A stretch of 64,000 nucleotides of DNA from Thermomicrobiales bacterium. GTDB lineage: Bacteria > Chloroflexota > Chloroflexia > Thermomicrobiales > UBA6265. The notes under the pieces were generated by a model. That model saw only the letters and a list, made by a program, of their open reading frames with translations. It made no database searches and was not told the DNA's origin. Positions 43,061-50,916 of the stretch are shown here, piece after piece (position 1 is the stretch's first letter; each line of letters begins with the position of its first letter). Where the stretch lies: the NCBI GenBank assembly GCA_041390825.1, contig JAWKPF010000006.1, forward strand, positions 62,001 through 126,000, in the 5' to 3' direction. Position numbers and translations under genes: made by a program.

Positions 43061-45475
43061 TCAGCGGTCCTCGATTGGTGAGACTGGTTGCCAGAACGAA
43101 CCGGCACTGTCGTCCAGCCAGGCGGCGGCTTCGGCGGTGACCTGGGCGAGGGTGAGGGTGCGGCCGGCGGACCAGTTTGGGTCGGCCGGGCCGGTGCGAA
43201 CGCGCTCCGCGGTGCGCGCGAAGCGCTCCCGCTCGGGTACGGGGAAGTTGAAGCCGTAGATCTCCGCCTGAGCTTCGACCGCGCCGAACCAGCGGCTGGC
43301 CCGTTCTGGCTCGTCCACGGCAGCGGCAAGGGTCGCTACCATCGCCATCCAGTCGATCAGGCTCTCGCGCGTGCCGACCGTTCGCCAGTCATCGAGGGAA
43401 TCCAGCAAGCTCGTAACTGCCTGCGCATAGTCGCCGCACTCGCAATGTGTGAGTCCCAGCATCTCGGACGCGATGGCCCTGTAGTAGACGTCACCCTTTC
43501 GGTCGAATCGCGCGAGGGCATCAGTGAAAAAGCGTCTTGCTGAGTCCAGATCATCGAGTTGGCGCGCAAGCATTCCGCGGTTGTAAAGGACAAACCCTGG
43601 AACATCGATCCAGTCGTCGGGGTGCGCTCCCCGTGGCTCGACCTCTGCCAGGAACAGGTTGGCCTGCTCGGCATCGCCTGCGTCCACAGCGCCGCCCGCG
43701 AGGTGCGCCAGGGCAAACACGATGGTGCGGCGATGATCGAGCGCTCGGGCGAGCGCGAGGCCCTGGAGCCGATACCTGACTCCCAGATCGACATTCCCAT
43801 AGGTGTGCTCGATCTCACCCAGGTACACCAGCGTGGCAGCGCGTTCCGCAGATGGTTCTCCTCCATCGCGCACCAGCGCGCGTTCGAGCCAGCCGCGGCC
43901 CTCGATGCGATGGCTGCGTAGCATCCAGAGTCGAAAAAGGGATTGAGCCAGTCGCAGTCCCAGACGGGTGTCATCGATCTGTTCGGTCCATGCCAACGCA
44001 ACCCGGAAGTTCGGCAGCTCCCGCTCGATGCGATCCAGCTCACCGTACGCCGTCGGCCCTCCGTCGGTGTCGAGGGTTTCGGCAAGGGCCAGGAACCAGG
44101 CTGCATGCGCCCCGTGAACGGCATCCGCTTCGCCAGCGGCAATGAGCTGTTCCAACCCGAACTCCCGGATGGTTTCGAGCATGCCGAAACGGGCATCGCC
44201 GTCCGGTTGCTCCGCTTGCCAGACGAGACCGCGGTCGACCAGCGCCGCGAGCAGGTCGAGCTGCGAGACGACAGCCCCTCCGGGCATCTCCTGAGTGCTC
44301 GCGGTCATGATCGATTCAGCAGCCTCGAGCGTGAATCCGCCATCGAAGACGGCGAGTTGCCGGAAGGCGGTTTGTTCCTCGGGCGAGAGCAGCTCGTAGC
44401 TCCAGGCGATGGCGGCGCGCATGGTTTGCAGCCGCTCGGGCAGGTCGCGCGGACCGCCTGTGAGCACTGGCAGGCGCCGTTCCATGCGCGCGAGCAGCGC
44501 CGACGGTGGCAGCAGCGACGTCCGCGCCGCGGCCAGCTCGATAGCGAGTGGCAAGCCATCGAGCCGGCGGCAAATCTCGACCACCGGAGAGACGTTCGTC
44601 TCGGTCAGCGCGAAGGCGGGTTGCACCTGCCGGGCACGGTCGATAAAGAGCGCGACCGCTGGAGATCTGGTTGCGTCTTCCATCAGAAGCTGTGCTTCCG
44701 GGTCCGGCAAGCGCAGCGTGGGGACTGGGTACAGTTGCTCGCTGGAGAGCCGCAGCGCTCCCCGGCTGGTAACCAGAACCTTGAGCTCGGGGATGCCAGC
44801 AAGCAGCGCGGCCACATCGGCGGCAGCATCCGGCACTTGTTCCATGTTATCGAGCACCAACAGCGCGGGGCGATTTCCTAGAGCGTCGCCTATCCGATCG
44901 ATCAGCGGCCGGTCGCCGGTTTCCTGGACGCCAATGGCCCGCGCGATGGTAGGAACGACCAGGCTCGCGTCACGCACGGGCGCCAACGCGACGAAAACCA
45001 CGCCACCATCGAACGCAGCGGTCATTTCATGCGCGACTGCGAGGGCGAGCCGAGTCTTGCCGACACCTCCTGGACCAGTCAGGGTGACCAGGCGGACCAT
45101 GCCGTTGGAGAGCATGGCTGTGAGATCGGCTGTTTCACGCTCGCGGCCGATCAGCTCGCCGGCCGTGCGGGGAAGCTCGGAGCGCCACGCGTCCAGGTCG
45201 AGTGATGTCTCGCTGGACTCCACCGGTAGGTGGGGAGCGAGCTCTGGTCTGGCCGCGGCGATGAGGGATGCGCGCTCACTGTCGGAGAGACCGAGCCCTT
45301 CGGACAGCATGCGAATGGTTTCGGGTCGTGGTGCGGTGCGCAATCCCCGCTCGAAATCGCTGACCGTGCGCGCGCTCAGACCCGATCGCTCTGCCAGCTC
45401 CTCCTGGCTCAATCCAGCAGCCAGCCGGAAATGGCGAACGAGTCCGGCAAGGTGCATCGGCGCTCCCAACGACAT
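43061..45475 (-). CDS. XRE/NB-ARC/TPR transcriptional regulator (first of two)
   Basis: An 804-residue regulator. An XRE helix-turn-helix lies at the start (LVRHFRLAAGLSQEELAERS, SDFERGLRTAPRPETI). The NB-ARC/STAND ATPase follows: P-loop LTGPGGVGKTRLALAV near residue 130, Walker B PALLVLDNMEQV, sensor LVTSRGALRL and LDGLPLAIELAAARTSLLPP. TPR-like helices make up the second half. Such proteins sense a ligand through the TPR arm and regulate nearby genes. It is divergent from the first secreted cupin gene, whose upstream region carries a motif repeated before the second cupin. Start codon choices are 45475 or 45457. A paralogue lies at 50917-53352. Confidence 0.85.
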   Translation of the reverse strand: MSLGAPMHLAGLVRHFRLAAGLSQEELAERSGLSARTVSDFERGLRTAPRPETIRMLSEGLGLSDSERASLIAAARPELAPHLPVESSETSLDLDAWRSELPRTAGELIGRERETADLTAMLSNGMVRLVTLTGPGGVGKTRLALAVAHEMTAAFDGGVVFVALAPVRDASLVVPTIARAIGVQETGDRPLIDRIGDALGNRPALLVLDNMEQVPDAAADVAALLAGIPELKVLVTSRGALRLSSEQLYPVPTLRLPDPEAQLLMEDATRSPAVALFIDRARQVQPAFALTETNVSPVVEICRRLDGLPLAIELAAARTSLLPPSALLARMERRLPVLTGGPRDLPERLQTMRAAIAWSYELLSPEEQTAFRQLAVFDGGFTLEAAESIMTASTQEMPGGAVVSQLDLLAALVDRGLVWQAEQPDGDARFGMLETIREFGLEQLIAAGEADAVHGAHAAWFLALAETLDTDGGPTAYGELDRIERELPNFRVALAWTEQIDDTRLGLRLAQSLFRLWMLRSHRIEGRGWLERALVRDGGEPSAERAATLVYLGEIEHTYGNVDLGVRYRLQGLALARALDHRRTIVFALAHLAGGAVDAGDAEQANLFLAEVEPRGAHPDDWIDVPGFVLYNRGMLARQLDDLDSARRFFTDALARFDRKGDVYYRAIASEMLGLTHCECGDYAQAVTSLLDSLDDWRTVGTRESLIDWMAMVATLAAAVDEPERASRWFGAVEAQAEIYGFNFPVPERERFARTAERVRTGPADPNWSAGRTLTLAQVTAEAAAWLDDSAGSFWQPVSPIEDR

Positions 45476-45520
45476 CGGAAGACTCCAGCGATCGGACAGC
45501 TATCGTGTGCGATTCTGGCT

Positions 45521-45535
45521 CCATCCTATCACCCG
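45521..45535. promoter_or_regulatory. Shared 15-bp motif upstream of the first cupin gene
   Basis: CCATCCTATCACCCG at 45521-45535 recurs exactly at 46471-46485 before the second cupin gene. Here it lies between the regulator start (45475) and the cupin start (45655), and is followed by TGGTGA repeated twice (near 45554 and 45565). It is a candidate operator of the adjacent XRE/NB-ARC regulator. Confidence 0.5.
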
Positions 45536-45654
45536 CGATTCCATTGTGACCCATTGGTGAGCTACTGGTGAATCGATTGCGTGGAAGCTCCATTTGGGCG
45601 GTCTCATGATCGAGATGCGCCAATCGATCGTTCAGTTGCCAAAGGAGAGCCACG

Positions 45655-46188
45655 ATGCACGCGCTCGGATCGACGTTCAGCCCTATCGCTCGCAGAATCG
45701 CGCTCCTGGCGTTGGCCTCGACCCTACTGGTCGTTCCGGTCACGATTGCCAGCTCAGGCCATGCCCGGGCAGCCGATGGAATCGCTACCCAAACGATTGC
45801 CTCCGTCGCCGATATCGACAGCGACAGCCAGCTCATCGTGATGCGCATGGTGGTCGAACCCGGCGTCACCCTTGCGGAACACCATCACCCGGGACCGACG
45901 TCGTTTGTGGTCATCTCGGGCACGCTGCAAACCACCCTGATCCGCGGTGGAGCTTCCGTGAACCGGAACGGCATGGACCAGGTGGCCGAACTCGGCGACA
46001 CGATGAACCTTTCGCCCGGGGTCGTCATCTCCTACTCCCCTGACGCCGTGAAGACACTGGCGAACCATGACAGCGCGCCGCTGGTGCTGATGGCAACGAT
46101 GTTGCTCGATCACGGCCAGCCGATGGTGGCCTTCGAGGATGGACCGGCACTGTTCATATCCAACCTGGGCGCCTCGATGCTGGCGTGA
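45655..46188 (+). CDS. Secreted cupin-domain protein
   Basis: A 177-residue exported protein. The signal peptide is RRIALLALASTLLVVPVTIA with cleavage near HARAADG. The cupin barrel follows: motif 1 TLAEHHHPGPTSFVVISGTL (three His for metal binding) and motif 2-like NHDSAPLVLMATML near the end. This small cupin could bind a metal and act as a binding protein, isomerase or oxygenase; substrate unknown. AAGGAG lies 9 bases before the ATG. A paralogue (46621-47139) with the same layout follows 433 bp later, with hairpins between them. Confidence 0.8.
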   Translation: MHALGSTFSPIARRIALLALASTLLVVPVTIASSGHARAADGIATQTIASVADIDSDSQLIVMRMVVEPGVTLAEHHHPGPTSFVVISGTLQTTLIRGGASVNRNGMDQVAELGDTMNLSPGVVISYSPDAVKTLANHDSAPLVLMATMLLDHGQPMVAFEDGPALFISNLGASMLA

Positions 46189-46206
46189 CGCGTAGCGCGA
46201 ACCAAT

Positions 46207-46267
46207 GGGTGCCGGATGCGGCACCCGACATCCCAACACGGCAAGCGCCACGCGGCAAACCGCGTGG
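46207..46267 (+). terminator. Two hairpins after the first cupin gene
   Basis: GGGTGCC/GGCACCC (46207-46213, 46220-46226) and CCACGCGG/CCGCGTGG (46248-46255, 46260-46267). The second is followed by TTCTTGCTT, a reasonable U-rich tail, and is the likely terminator. Confidence 0.65.
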
Positions 46268-46470
46268 TTCTTGCTTACCGGCCGATCGGTCTCCTCACGC
46301 CGCGTGGGGACCGGGTGCGGCCGCTTCAGCCTGATCCAGTACCTGCAGCGCAATGTCCATGGCATCGGCCATCGTCATGGCGGCGCCAGCTTTGGACGCG
46401 AGCGAGTTTGGCTCTCCCTGCGGCATCGGTCACCCCGAAACTCGGGTCTCTGAAACGAATCGTTCCAGAG

Positions 46471-46485
46471 CCATCCTATCACCCG
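46471..46485. promoter_or_regulatory. Shared 15-bp motif upstream of the second cupin gene
   Basis: Exact second copy of CCATCCTATCACCCG, 136 bp before the second cupin ATG (120 bp in the first case). The identity extends slightly (GAG/GCT before it, CGAT after it). Confidence 0.5.
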
Positions 46486-46620
46486 TCGATCGACCGTGAG
46501 CGACCTGTGCGCGAGGTGTGAGCGTTCTGGCTGGAGTCCCGGGATAGACGAAGGCACGATGGAAGCGCACCAGAATCGACTGGCGAAGGAACGAATACTT
46601 TTAGAGGAAAGGAGCAACGG

Positions 46621-47139
46621 ATGAATGCGTCACGCACAACTGCCCGTCGGATCGCCGCCAGCATCGTTGCCATAGCGTTAGTTGCGAGTACGTTCTTCAT
46701 CCTGCCAACGAGCGAGGCGGCCGCGGAGGGCCGGCTTGCGGGCATGCCGTCAACGGAAACGCTTGCTTCGGTTTCGATGGCGGAAGACGGCAGCCGGTTG
46801 GTCTTGCTTAAGATTGCGCTCGCACCGCGCGTCACGATCCGCGCCCACAGTCATTCAGGACCGGCAGTTATCACTGTCATCTCGGGATCCCTGCAGATCG
46901 ACCTTCTTCGAGGCGCGGCAACCGCCAATCAAGACGGCGCCGAGACATCGGTTGAGGTTGGGGCAACGACGTATCTCTCTGATGGCGACTCGATTGCGTT
47001 TGCCCCGAGCGCAGGGGAAACGTTATCGAACCATGGCAATGAACCGCTCCTGCTGGTTGCATCGATTGTGCTCGAACCAAAGGAGCTGATATTCGATTAC
47101 GACTACTGGACGCCACTTTCCCGCCCCAATCTTCAGTAG
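46621..47139 (+). CDS. Secreted cupin-domain protein (paralogue)
   Basis: A 172-residue exported cupin related to the gene at 45655. Signal peptide ARRIAASIVAIALVASTFF, cleavage near SEAAAEG. The barrel has VTIRAHSHSGPAVITVISGS (His residues in place of the HHH of the first copy) and NHGNEPLLLVASIVLEPK. It lacks the H-H-H triplet but keeps spaced His, so metal binding is still possible. AGGAAAGGAGC lies directly upstream. A strong hairpin follows the stop. Shared promoter motif suggests co-regulation with the first cupin gene. Confidence 0.8.
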   Translation: MNASRTTARRIAASIVAIALVASTFFILPTSEAAAEGRLAGMPSTETLASVSMAEDGSRLVLLKIALAPRVTIRAHSHSGPAVITVISGSLQIDLLRGAATANQDGAETSVEVGATTYLSDGDSIAFAPSAGETLSNHGNEPLLLVASIVLEPKELIFDYDYWTPLSRPNLQ

Positions 47140-47164
47140 GTGGCCGCACCTTCGCGCGGACAGC

Positions 47165-47193
47165 CAGGCGATCTCGGGACCCGAGATCGCCTG
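47165..47193. terminator. Bidirectional hairpin between convergent genes
   Basis: CAGGCGATCTCGGG (47165-47178) pairs perfectly with 47180-47193 around a single base, giving a 13-14 bp stem, 26 bp past the cupin stop. Confidence 0.75.
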
Positions 47194-47297
47194 CCACATT
47201 GTTGCGTGAACGGGCCACGGTTGTTACGGCAATCGGACTGAAGATCGGTCCGAAGATGCCAGACCGCGCACCGCTACCACTGGCGGTGCGTACCGGA

Positions 47298-48569
47298 CTA
47301 TCCCTCGAGCTGGGTCACCCGGATCATGAGCGCGGTCACCGGATCGCTGCCGTCGTTCCGAAGGGAATCGGGGAGGTCCCCGGGGTGCTGGTACGACGTG
47401 GAGACCGGCTCCGAATCGGTCATGATGTGCGCCAGGGCGCGATCGCCAACCACCGCCGGTGGAAGTGTGGTGCCCGGTCCGAGCACAACCCAGACGATCT
47501 CGACCTCCCATTCGCCGGCGGGGATCGGGTAGTTGTCGAAACCGAGCGGACGAACCGTGACGGGGCCAACGATCATGGTGCGGGCCAAGCGCATCGTCGA
47601 GAAATGATTGAGCGCTTCTGGCGGACGCGGCCGATCGGCGGGATAGGCTGACAGCATGCCTTGTGAATCCTGCACGAGCGTTGCGATGCGCGCGACGACC
47701 GTATCAGGGCTGTCGTTCTGGACGTTCGCGCGGTACGCCGGGATGACAATAGCCTGTCCCGGTTTCGCGGAAACACGTTCGTCTGGACCGGGCGCCGATG
47801 CGACACCGGAAACGAGGTCGAGCAACTGGCTGAAGCCATCCCCGATCAGGGTCAGGCTCCCTTGCTCGATCAGCAGCAGCGCAGGCCCGTCGACAGGAAA
47901 TGCTCCACCCGCGTGCGGAGCGAACGTGAGCTCAGCGATGGCAAGGTGGCCGCCTTGCAGCAAATGGACGGGCGCCGGCGCTGTCGTGAGCGGGTGCGTC
48001 AAGACCGTATCGGGTTCGGTCGTCCATTGCTGCGTGACGCGTCCGTCACTCACCCGGAAGAATTCCTGGGAGACTCCGGACGCGCTGCCCAAGGCGGCAA
48101 ACGGCGCCTCTTCGATTCCTGACCGGCGCACCGTGGCGATGGCAATGTCACCTTCGGATTCGATCTTCTCGACCGTGAACCGAAGGTCCGGCAGCGTCGA
48201 CCGAAGGGCCATCAGATAGGTGAGCAGACCGGAATCGGCTCCCATCGCGCCATGTGCGGGGACGACCACCAGCGCATCCGGCGCGAGGAGGTTCGAAACG
48301 GCGCCGGCATCGCCGGTTTCCATGTACTCGTTGAGTCCGGCGTAGAAGCTGCGGATGGTTTGCGTCGCGTTGGTCGAGCGCGCCAGATACGGAGAGACGA
48401 GCGGAATCCTTCTGACCTCCAGCAGCGCCATGAAGCTGACCGCCACCAGGAGCACGACCAACAGCCCGGAAAGGCGCCGCCCAGTCGAGCTGGCATAGCA
48501 CTGCGCATCGGTGGTGCGTCGATTGCCCTCGCGTGACCTGACACTATCGACCGTGCTCTTGACGATCAT
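47298..48569 (-). CDS. Membrane-anchored SnoaL-like plus cupin protein
   Basis: A 423-residue protein with one N-terminal membrane segment (RRLSGLLVVLLVAVSFMALL, residues about 31-50) and an extracellular part. Residues about 65-190 look like a SnoaL/NTF2-like domain (IRSFYAGLNEYMETGDAGAV, ALVVVPAHGAMG, FFRVSDGRVTQQWTTEPDTV). The rest holds two cupin-like barrels (LTFAPHAGGAFPVDGPALLL, IEQGSLTLIGDG and, later, GEWEVEIVWVVLGPGTTLPP). The fusion of these two small-molecule-binding folds on a membrane stem is uncommon. It is convergent with the second secreted cupin gene and may belong to the same response. Confidence 0.65.
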   Translation of the reverse strand: MIVKSTVDSVRSREGNRRTTDAQCYASSTGRRLSGLLVVLLVAVSFMALLEVRRIPLVSPYLARSTNATQTIRSFYAGLNEYMETGDAGAVSNLLAPDALVVVPAHGAMGADSGLLTYLMALRSTLPDLRFTVEKIESEGDIAIATVRRSGIEEAPFAALGSASGVSQEFFRVSDGRVTQQWTTEPDTVLTHPLTTAPAPVHLLQGGHLAIAELTFAPHAGGAFPVDGPALLLIEQGSLTLIGDGFSQLLDLVSGVASAPGPDERVSAKPGQAIVIPAYRANVQNDSPDTVVARIATLVQDSQGMLSAYPADRPRPPEALNHFSTMRLARTMIVGPVTVRPLGFDNYPIPAGEWEVEIVWVVLGPGTTLPPAVVGDRALAHIMTDSEPVSTSYQHPGDLPDSLRNDGSDPVTALMIRVTQLEG

Positions 48570-48881
48570 CTCGCTGCCTCCACGGTTCGCTTATGTCCAT
48601 CATGCACGCGTGCCTCAGGGGGCGCTATACGCAAGGCACACCGTTTTCCTGCAGCTTTCGGCGTCAGACCCTGCCGACAATCGACATTGGGACGCAATTC
48701 CCGGGTTTCAGGCGCCAAGACCACGCTCGTTCGAACACGCAGCATCACGAGATTCGGTGTGCCGGCGCGCTGTCGCCGAGCAGGTTTCATCCGGCGCATT
48801 TCGAGCGAATCATCTGCTCGGAAACACGCACTGACACTCGGATAGAATCCGCGCGACATCGTCGCGTGGAAGGGGAAGCGG
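48570..48881. other. Intergenic region between divergent genes
   Basis: 312 bp without a recognisable gene or strong hairpin. GGAAGGGGAAGCGG at its right end is the ribosome site for the GTG-started isomerase gene. Promoters for both divergent genes should lie here. Confidence 0.4.
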
Positions 48882-49811
48882 GTGAAGGTCGGGTTTGCAT
48901 CGCTGGTGGGGCTGGAACCGCGCCCGCTGGTGGACGTGGTCGCCTGGGCGGCAGCCAACGGTTTGCAGGGGATGGAGGTCAATGTCGGTCCGGGACACCC
49001 CGTGACCGATGGTGGATCGCTCCACGGGCATCTCGATCTGGACGCAATCTTGTTCGATGGTCCGGAACCGGTGCGGGCGCTCTTCGATGACCACGGCATC
49101 GAGCTCACCGCGCTGGCCCCGATGATCAATCTGCTGACATCGGACGACGATTTGCGTCGACAACGCATCACCGTTATGGAAAAGACGATCGACGCCGCGG
49201 CAGCGCTTGGATGCCCAACGGTGGTGACCTACACCGGTTCGGGCAACGGGATGTACTTCTATGGGCTGCCGGGTGTGGGTGACGCGCATCCGTCGAACAC
49301 GGTGGCGGAAAACCTCGCCCGGTACGTCGAGGTCTACGGTCCGCTCGCCGAGCGCGCCGAAGCCAGGGGGGTGCGCATCGCGTTCGAGACTGCCGGGCGC
49401 GGCGGGGGTGAAGGAAACATCGCCCACAATCCCGAGCTCTGGCAGGCCATGTTTGCCGCGCTTCCCTCCCCGGCGATAGGACTCAGTTTCGATCCATCGC
49501 ATCTGCTCTGGCTGGGCATCGACGACACTCCCGGATTGATCCGCGAATTCGGCAGCCGGATCTATCACGTCGACGGCAAGGACTGCGAGATCGTGCGCGA
49601 CCGCTTGCGGCGTCAGGGCATTCTCGGCAGCGGGTGGTGGCGCTACCGGTTGCCCGGCAACGGCGAGCTCGATTGGGTCGCCATCGTCTCCGCGCTGCGC
49701 GCCATCGGCTACGACGGCACGATCAGCATCGAACAGGAAGACGATCTCGATCCGGGGTACGACGCGGTGGCCCGTTCGGCCCGCTATCTGCATGAGGTAT
49801 TGGGCGAATGA
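48882..49811 (+). CDS. Sugar phosphate isomerase/epimerase (AP-endonuclease-2 fold TIM barrel)
   Basis: A 309-residue TIM-barrel enzyme of the xylose-isomerase-like family. It begins with GTG (MKVGFASLVGLEPRPLVDVV). Metal-site segments are visible: IAFETAGRG, GLSFDPSHLLWLGID, IYHVDGKDCEI and GTISIEQEDD, supplying the usual Glu/Asp/His/Glu set. It probably interconverts a keto- and aldo-sugar or inositol derivative. The stop overlaps the start of the next gene (ATGA), so the two are translated together. The pair matches inositol- or rare-sugar-catabolism modules, but no transporter is present here. Confidence 0.88.
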   Translation: MKVGFASLVGLEPRPLVDVVAWAAANGLQGMEVNVGPGHPVTDGGSLHGHLDLDAILFDGPEPVRALFDDHGIELTALAPMINLLTSDDDLRRQRITVMEKTIDAAAALGCPTVVTYTGSGNGMYFYGLPGVGDAHPSNTVAENLARYVEVYGPLAERAEARGVRIAFETAGRGGGEGNIAHNPELWQAMFAALPSPAIGLSFDPSHLLWLGIDDTPGLIREFGSRIYHVDGKDCEIVRDRLRRQGILGSGWWRYRLPGNGELDWVAIVSALRAIGYDGTISIEQEDDLDPGYDAVARSARYLHEVLGE

Positions 49812-50854
49812 GCGAGCAAGCGCTACGCGTTGGCATCATCGGCTGCGGCAAGATCGCGCGCACCCACGCCGAAGCAATTGGAATCACCCCGGGAGCATCG
49901 CTGGTCGCATTCTGCGATGCCGATCCGGGCCGGGCAGAGGCGTTCGCAAACGAGTTCGGCGCGGAGATCGCCACCGATTCGCTGGACACCTTCTTTTCAA
50001 AGGGAACCCTGGATGCAGCGATGATCTGCACCCCGCATCCGGTTCACGAACAGCTGGTGGTGGCCTGCGCCGAGGCAGGCGTCCACGTGCTCTGCGAAAA
50101 ACCGATCGCGGTCCGGCTGGAGGAAGCCGACCGGATGATCGAGGCGACCGATGCGGCCGGGGTCGCGTTCGGGGTGATCTTCCAGCGGCGGTTCTGGCCG
50201 GCAGCGCAACGCATCCGCCGCGCGATCGACGATGGGCTGCTCGGCACGCTGACCTTTGGATCGTCCTACTCCCATCTCTGGCGCCCGCGGTCGTACTTCG
50301 AATCCGATCCCTGGCGCGGGAAATGGGAAACCGAGGGCGGCGGGGTGATGATGAACCAGGCTGTGCACATGGTCGACATGCTGCAGTGGTTCATGGGCCC
50401 CGCAGCGGAGGTGTACGGCAAGATCGCGACCCTGCGGCATGGGGCATATATCGACGTAGAAGACACCGTGGCGGCCACGGTCACGTTCCAGAGCGGGGCG
50501 CTCGGCGCGATCGAGGCATTCACCACCGTGGAACCCGAGTTCGGGTTCCGCATCATGCTCCGCGGCGACAATGGCGCGACCGTGAGCTTGCTGGAAGCGC
50601 CGGAAGGCACCCAGGGGGTCAACGACATCTGGACGTTCGAGCCGGCAGCGACAGAACGCGCGTCCTGGGCCGACGCCGAACAGGGACGCCCCGGCTTCCC
50701 GGAGTTTCATCAGCTCCAGATCGCCGAATTCCTGGACGCCATCCGGCATGGCCGCCCACCAGCCGTCACCGGCCGCGACGCGCGTAACTCCCTGGCGATC
50801 ATTCTGGGAATCTATGAATCGTCGCGGACCGGGAAGCCAGTGGCGCTGCGCTGA
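49808..50854 (+). CDS. Gfo/Idh/MocA family oxidoreductase
   Basis: A 348-residue NAD(P)-dependent sugar or inositol dehydrogenase. The Rossmann start is LRVGIIGCGKIARTHAEA, and the catalytic Lys lies in the conserved CEKPIAVRLEEADRM. The C-terminal domain has GGGVMMNQAVHMVDMLQWFM, the family's G-G-G-x-x-x-D/N-x-x-x-H signature, and EVYGKIATLRHGAYIDVEDT. It overlaps the isomerase stop by four bases. Together they would oxidise and isomerise a carbohydrate. The next gene (a regulator) is convergent. Confidence 0.92.
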   Translation: MSEQALRVGIIGCGKIARTHAEAIGITPGASLVAFCDADPGRAEAFANEFGAEIATDSLDTFFSKGTLDAAMICTPHPVHEQLVVACAEAGVHVLCEKPIAVRLEEADRMIEATDAAGVAFGVIFQRRFWPAAQRIRRAIDDGLLGTLTFGSSYSHLWRPRSYFESDPWRGKWETEGGGVMMNQAVHMVDMLQWFMGPAAEVYGKIATLRHGAYIDVEDTVAATVTFQSGALGAIEAFTTVEPEFGFRIMLRGDNGATVSLLEAPEGTQGVNDIWTFEPAATERASWADAEQGRPGFPEFHQLQIAEFLDAIRHGRPPAVTGRDARNSLAIILGIYESSRTGKPVALR

Positions 50855-50916
50855 GACCGGACCTCATCGCGCGTTCGACTCAGATTCTGGACGAGACGGT
50901 CCGTGAGCGCCGCCGG

